Assembly (NCBI RefSeq): GCF_014529535.1
Contig: NW_023503670.1
Span: forward strand, 744,001-808,000
Source of the DNA: Bradysia coprophila
Taxonomy: Eukaryota > Arthropoda > Insecta > Diptera > Sciaridae
Reading direction: 5' to 3'
Length of the DNA: 64,000 bases
Position 1 is the first letter of the stretch, and every line of letters begins with the position of its first letter. Shown one piece after another: positions 62,901 to 64,000 of this stretch. The position numbers and the translations under genes are program-made. The notes under the pieces were generated by a model. The model had not been told where the DNA came from and did not search any database. It worked only from the letters and a program-made list of their open reading frames with translations.

Positions 62901-63890
62901 TCGGAAAACGTGTTTAGACCCGTACGAAGTACTGGGGTCTTATGCGTTTACGCATACGTCCGTAACACGTCGAATTGGACTCCCTGAGTAAGGGGAAACC
63001 TATTGTGGAAACCTACTGTCCGTCTGTCCGTCTGCACGATAACTTGAGTAAAACGCACCCGATTTTGGAAATTCTTTTTTTTCCCGTTTGGTAATGTCAA
63101 AAGACAGGCTAAGTTCGAAGATGAGTGATTTTGGATCGACCCCTCCCGAGCTCCGGACATTCAAACGTTACACTTGTAACTGATACATCAAATAAACGGT
63201 ATTTACAATACCGATCGACAAAAAAAAGTTTATGGAAATCGGATGACCGACTCGTGAGTTAGACCCCTTGGTGTGAAACAGGCACAGGGCGGCAAGCAGT
63301 TTTTGCTTGTAGGTCGGCCACATTTCAACATATTTCGTCTGTTTTAGCTTTATTAGGTATTGACCGTACCAATCAGGGAAAAAAAAGTTTTTGAAATTAT
63401 GTTCTCCGGAGCGTGAGCTAGGTCTCTTGGAGTGAGCTCTTATCTGGCTACTCGGCCGTACAGTGAACGTGGAGTATTTTGTCAATATCTCGAGTAAATT
63501 TTGACCGAATTTCATGATTTTTTGTTTGTTTGAAAGGTAGCAACGAATGTAAAGCGTCGGTAAAATCTCCGGTCTCCTAACAAAATGGCTGCCGGTGGCC
63601 ATATTGGATTTTAATAAAAGTGATATATATTGGGAAAATGGTACTTAGAGTGTTTCTGTTAACATTGAAATAATTTGTTATGTGTGTGGGGTGTTTCAGG
63701 CATTCCATATATGGACATCTATATATATCTATATTCACATATAGTGAGCTATATACAGGCATATAGATCTATATAATAGCATATTCATCTGTGAAATGTT
63801 TATTTATAGGAAAATATAGGTAAATATAGCAATATATAGCTGTTTAAATAGGAATTTATGAAAGTTGACTTCGTACGGGGCTGTCTATAT
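62900..63890. mobile_element. Probable ~1-kb repeat bounded by inverted CCCGTACGAAGT words
   Basis: GACCCGTACGAAGT near 62918 is inverted near 63867 (ACTTCGTACGGGG). Inside are GCGTTTACGCATACGTCCGT, a CTGTCCGTCTGTCCGTCTG run, and a compositionally distinct GC-richer section to about 63600, then an ATATAG-rich tract at 63700-63840. The 144-codon minus-strand frame at 63168-63602 has no recognisable domain. I infer a mobile element from composition and ends only. Confidence 0.4.
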
Positions 63891-64000
63891 TGCCTCCGGC
63901 AATTTGTTTGTATATGCTAACAAGGCAAAGAAAGATAATGTAAGTGATTTTAAAGGGCGAATAGCTTTTCAGTAGAGAATGAAGTAAAAGAAATGAAGAG

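Noticed and set aside
63168-63602. 144-codon minus-strand frame
   Set aside because: No domain, no signal or membrane pattern, and it lies in a probable repeat.

Overview
This window is nuclear DNA from an animal, most likely an insect and probably a dipteran. The genes have short GT-AG introns (about 55-80 bp) alongside a few multi-kilobase ones. The proteins read as insect orthologues: the ERK kinase rolled, a Dpr-interacting Ig protein, a TM9SF2-type nonaspanin and a secreted serpin. The DNA is AT-rich and full of short inverted-repeat transposons. I lean towards a lower fly such as a fungus gnat, but that is inference; no database search was possible.

Layout. At 0.4-4.0 kb two nuclear genes for mitochondrial proteins lie head to head: COX4 on the minus strand and an enoyl-CoA delta isomerase (ECI1-like) on the plus strand. 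A 5'-truncated RTE-type retrotransposon follows at 4.5 kb. From 6.3 to 23.0 kb lies rolled/ERK in nine coding exons, with a 14-kb first intron that holds several small inverted-repeat elements. From 23 to 33 kb there is no host gene that I recognise. That stretch holds a 1.2-kb foldback transposon with a clean 10-bp target duplication, the tail of a second non-LTR retrotransposon, and an almost perfect 172-bp palindrome. At 33.2-34.3 kb on the minus strand is an uninterrupted FtsJ/Rossmann-fold methyltransferase-like ORF that resembles a fungal family more than any insect gene I know. From 34.5 to 42.4 kb is a repeat-rich tract: a foldback element nested in an older repeat, tRNA-derived SINE-like units, a decayed TM9SF2 duplicate that still has its introns, and a 1.6-kb inverted-repeat element. 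At 44.0-45.6 kb is a serpin, at 46.1-46.8 kb a second RTE copy inserted into a minisatellite, and at 48.6-52.9 kb the intact TM9SF2-like gene (minus strand). From 54.9 to 60.7 kb and beyond is a DIP-family three-Ig cell-surface gene (minus strand) whose 5' end is not found. The last 3 kb is repeat.

The host genes are not functionally clustered, apart from the COX4/ECI pair, which may share a bidirectional promoter. The distinctive features are the possible horizontally acquired methyltransferase, the wealth of mobile elements whose target-site duplications can be read directly, and the serpin with a 24-nt exon in its reactive-loop hinge. All exon boundaries below were placed by hand from GT-AG signals and protein continuity.
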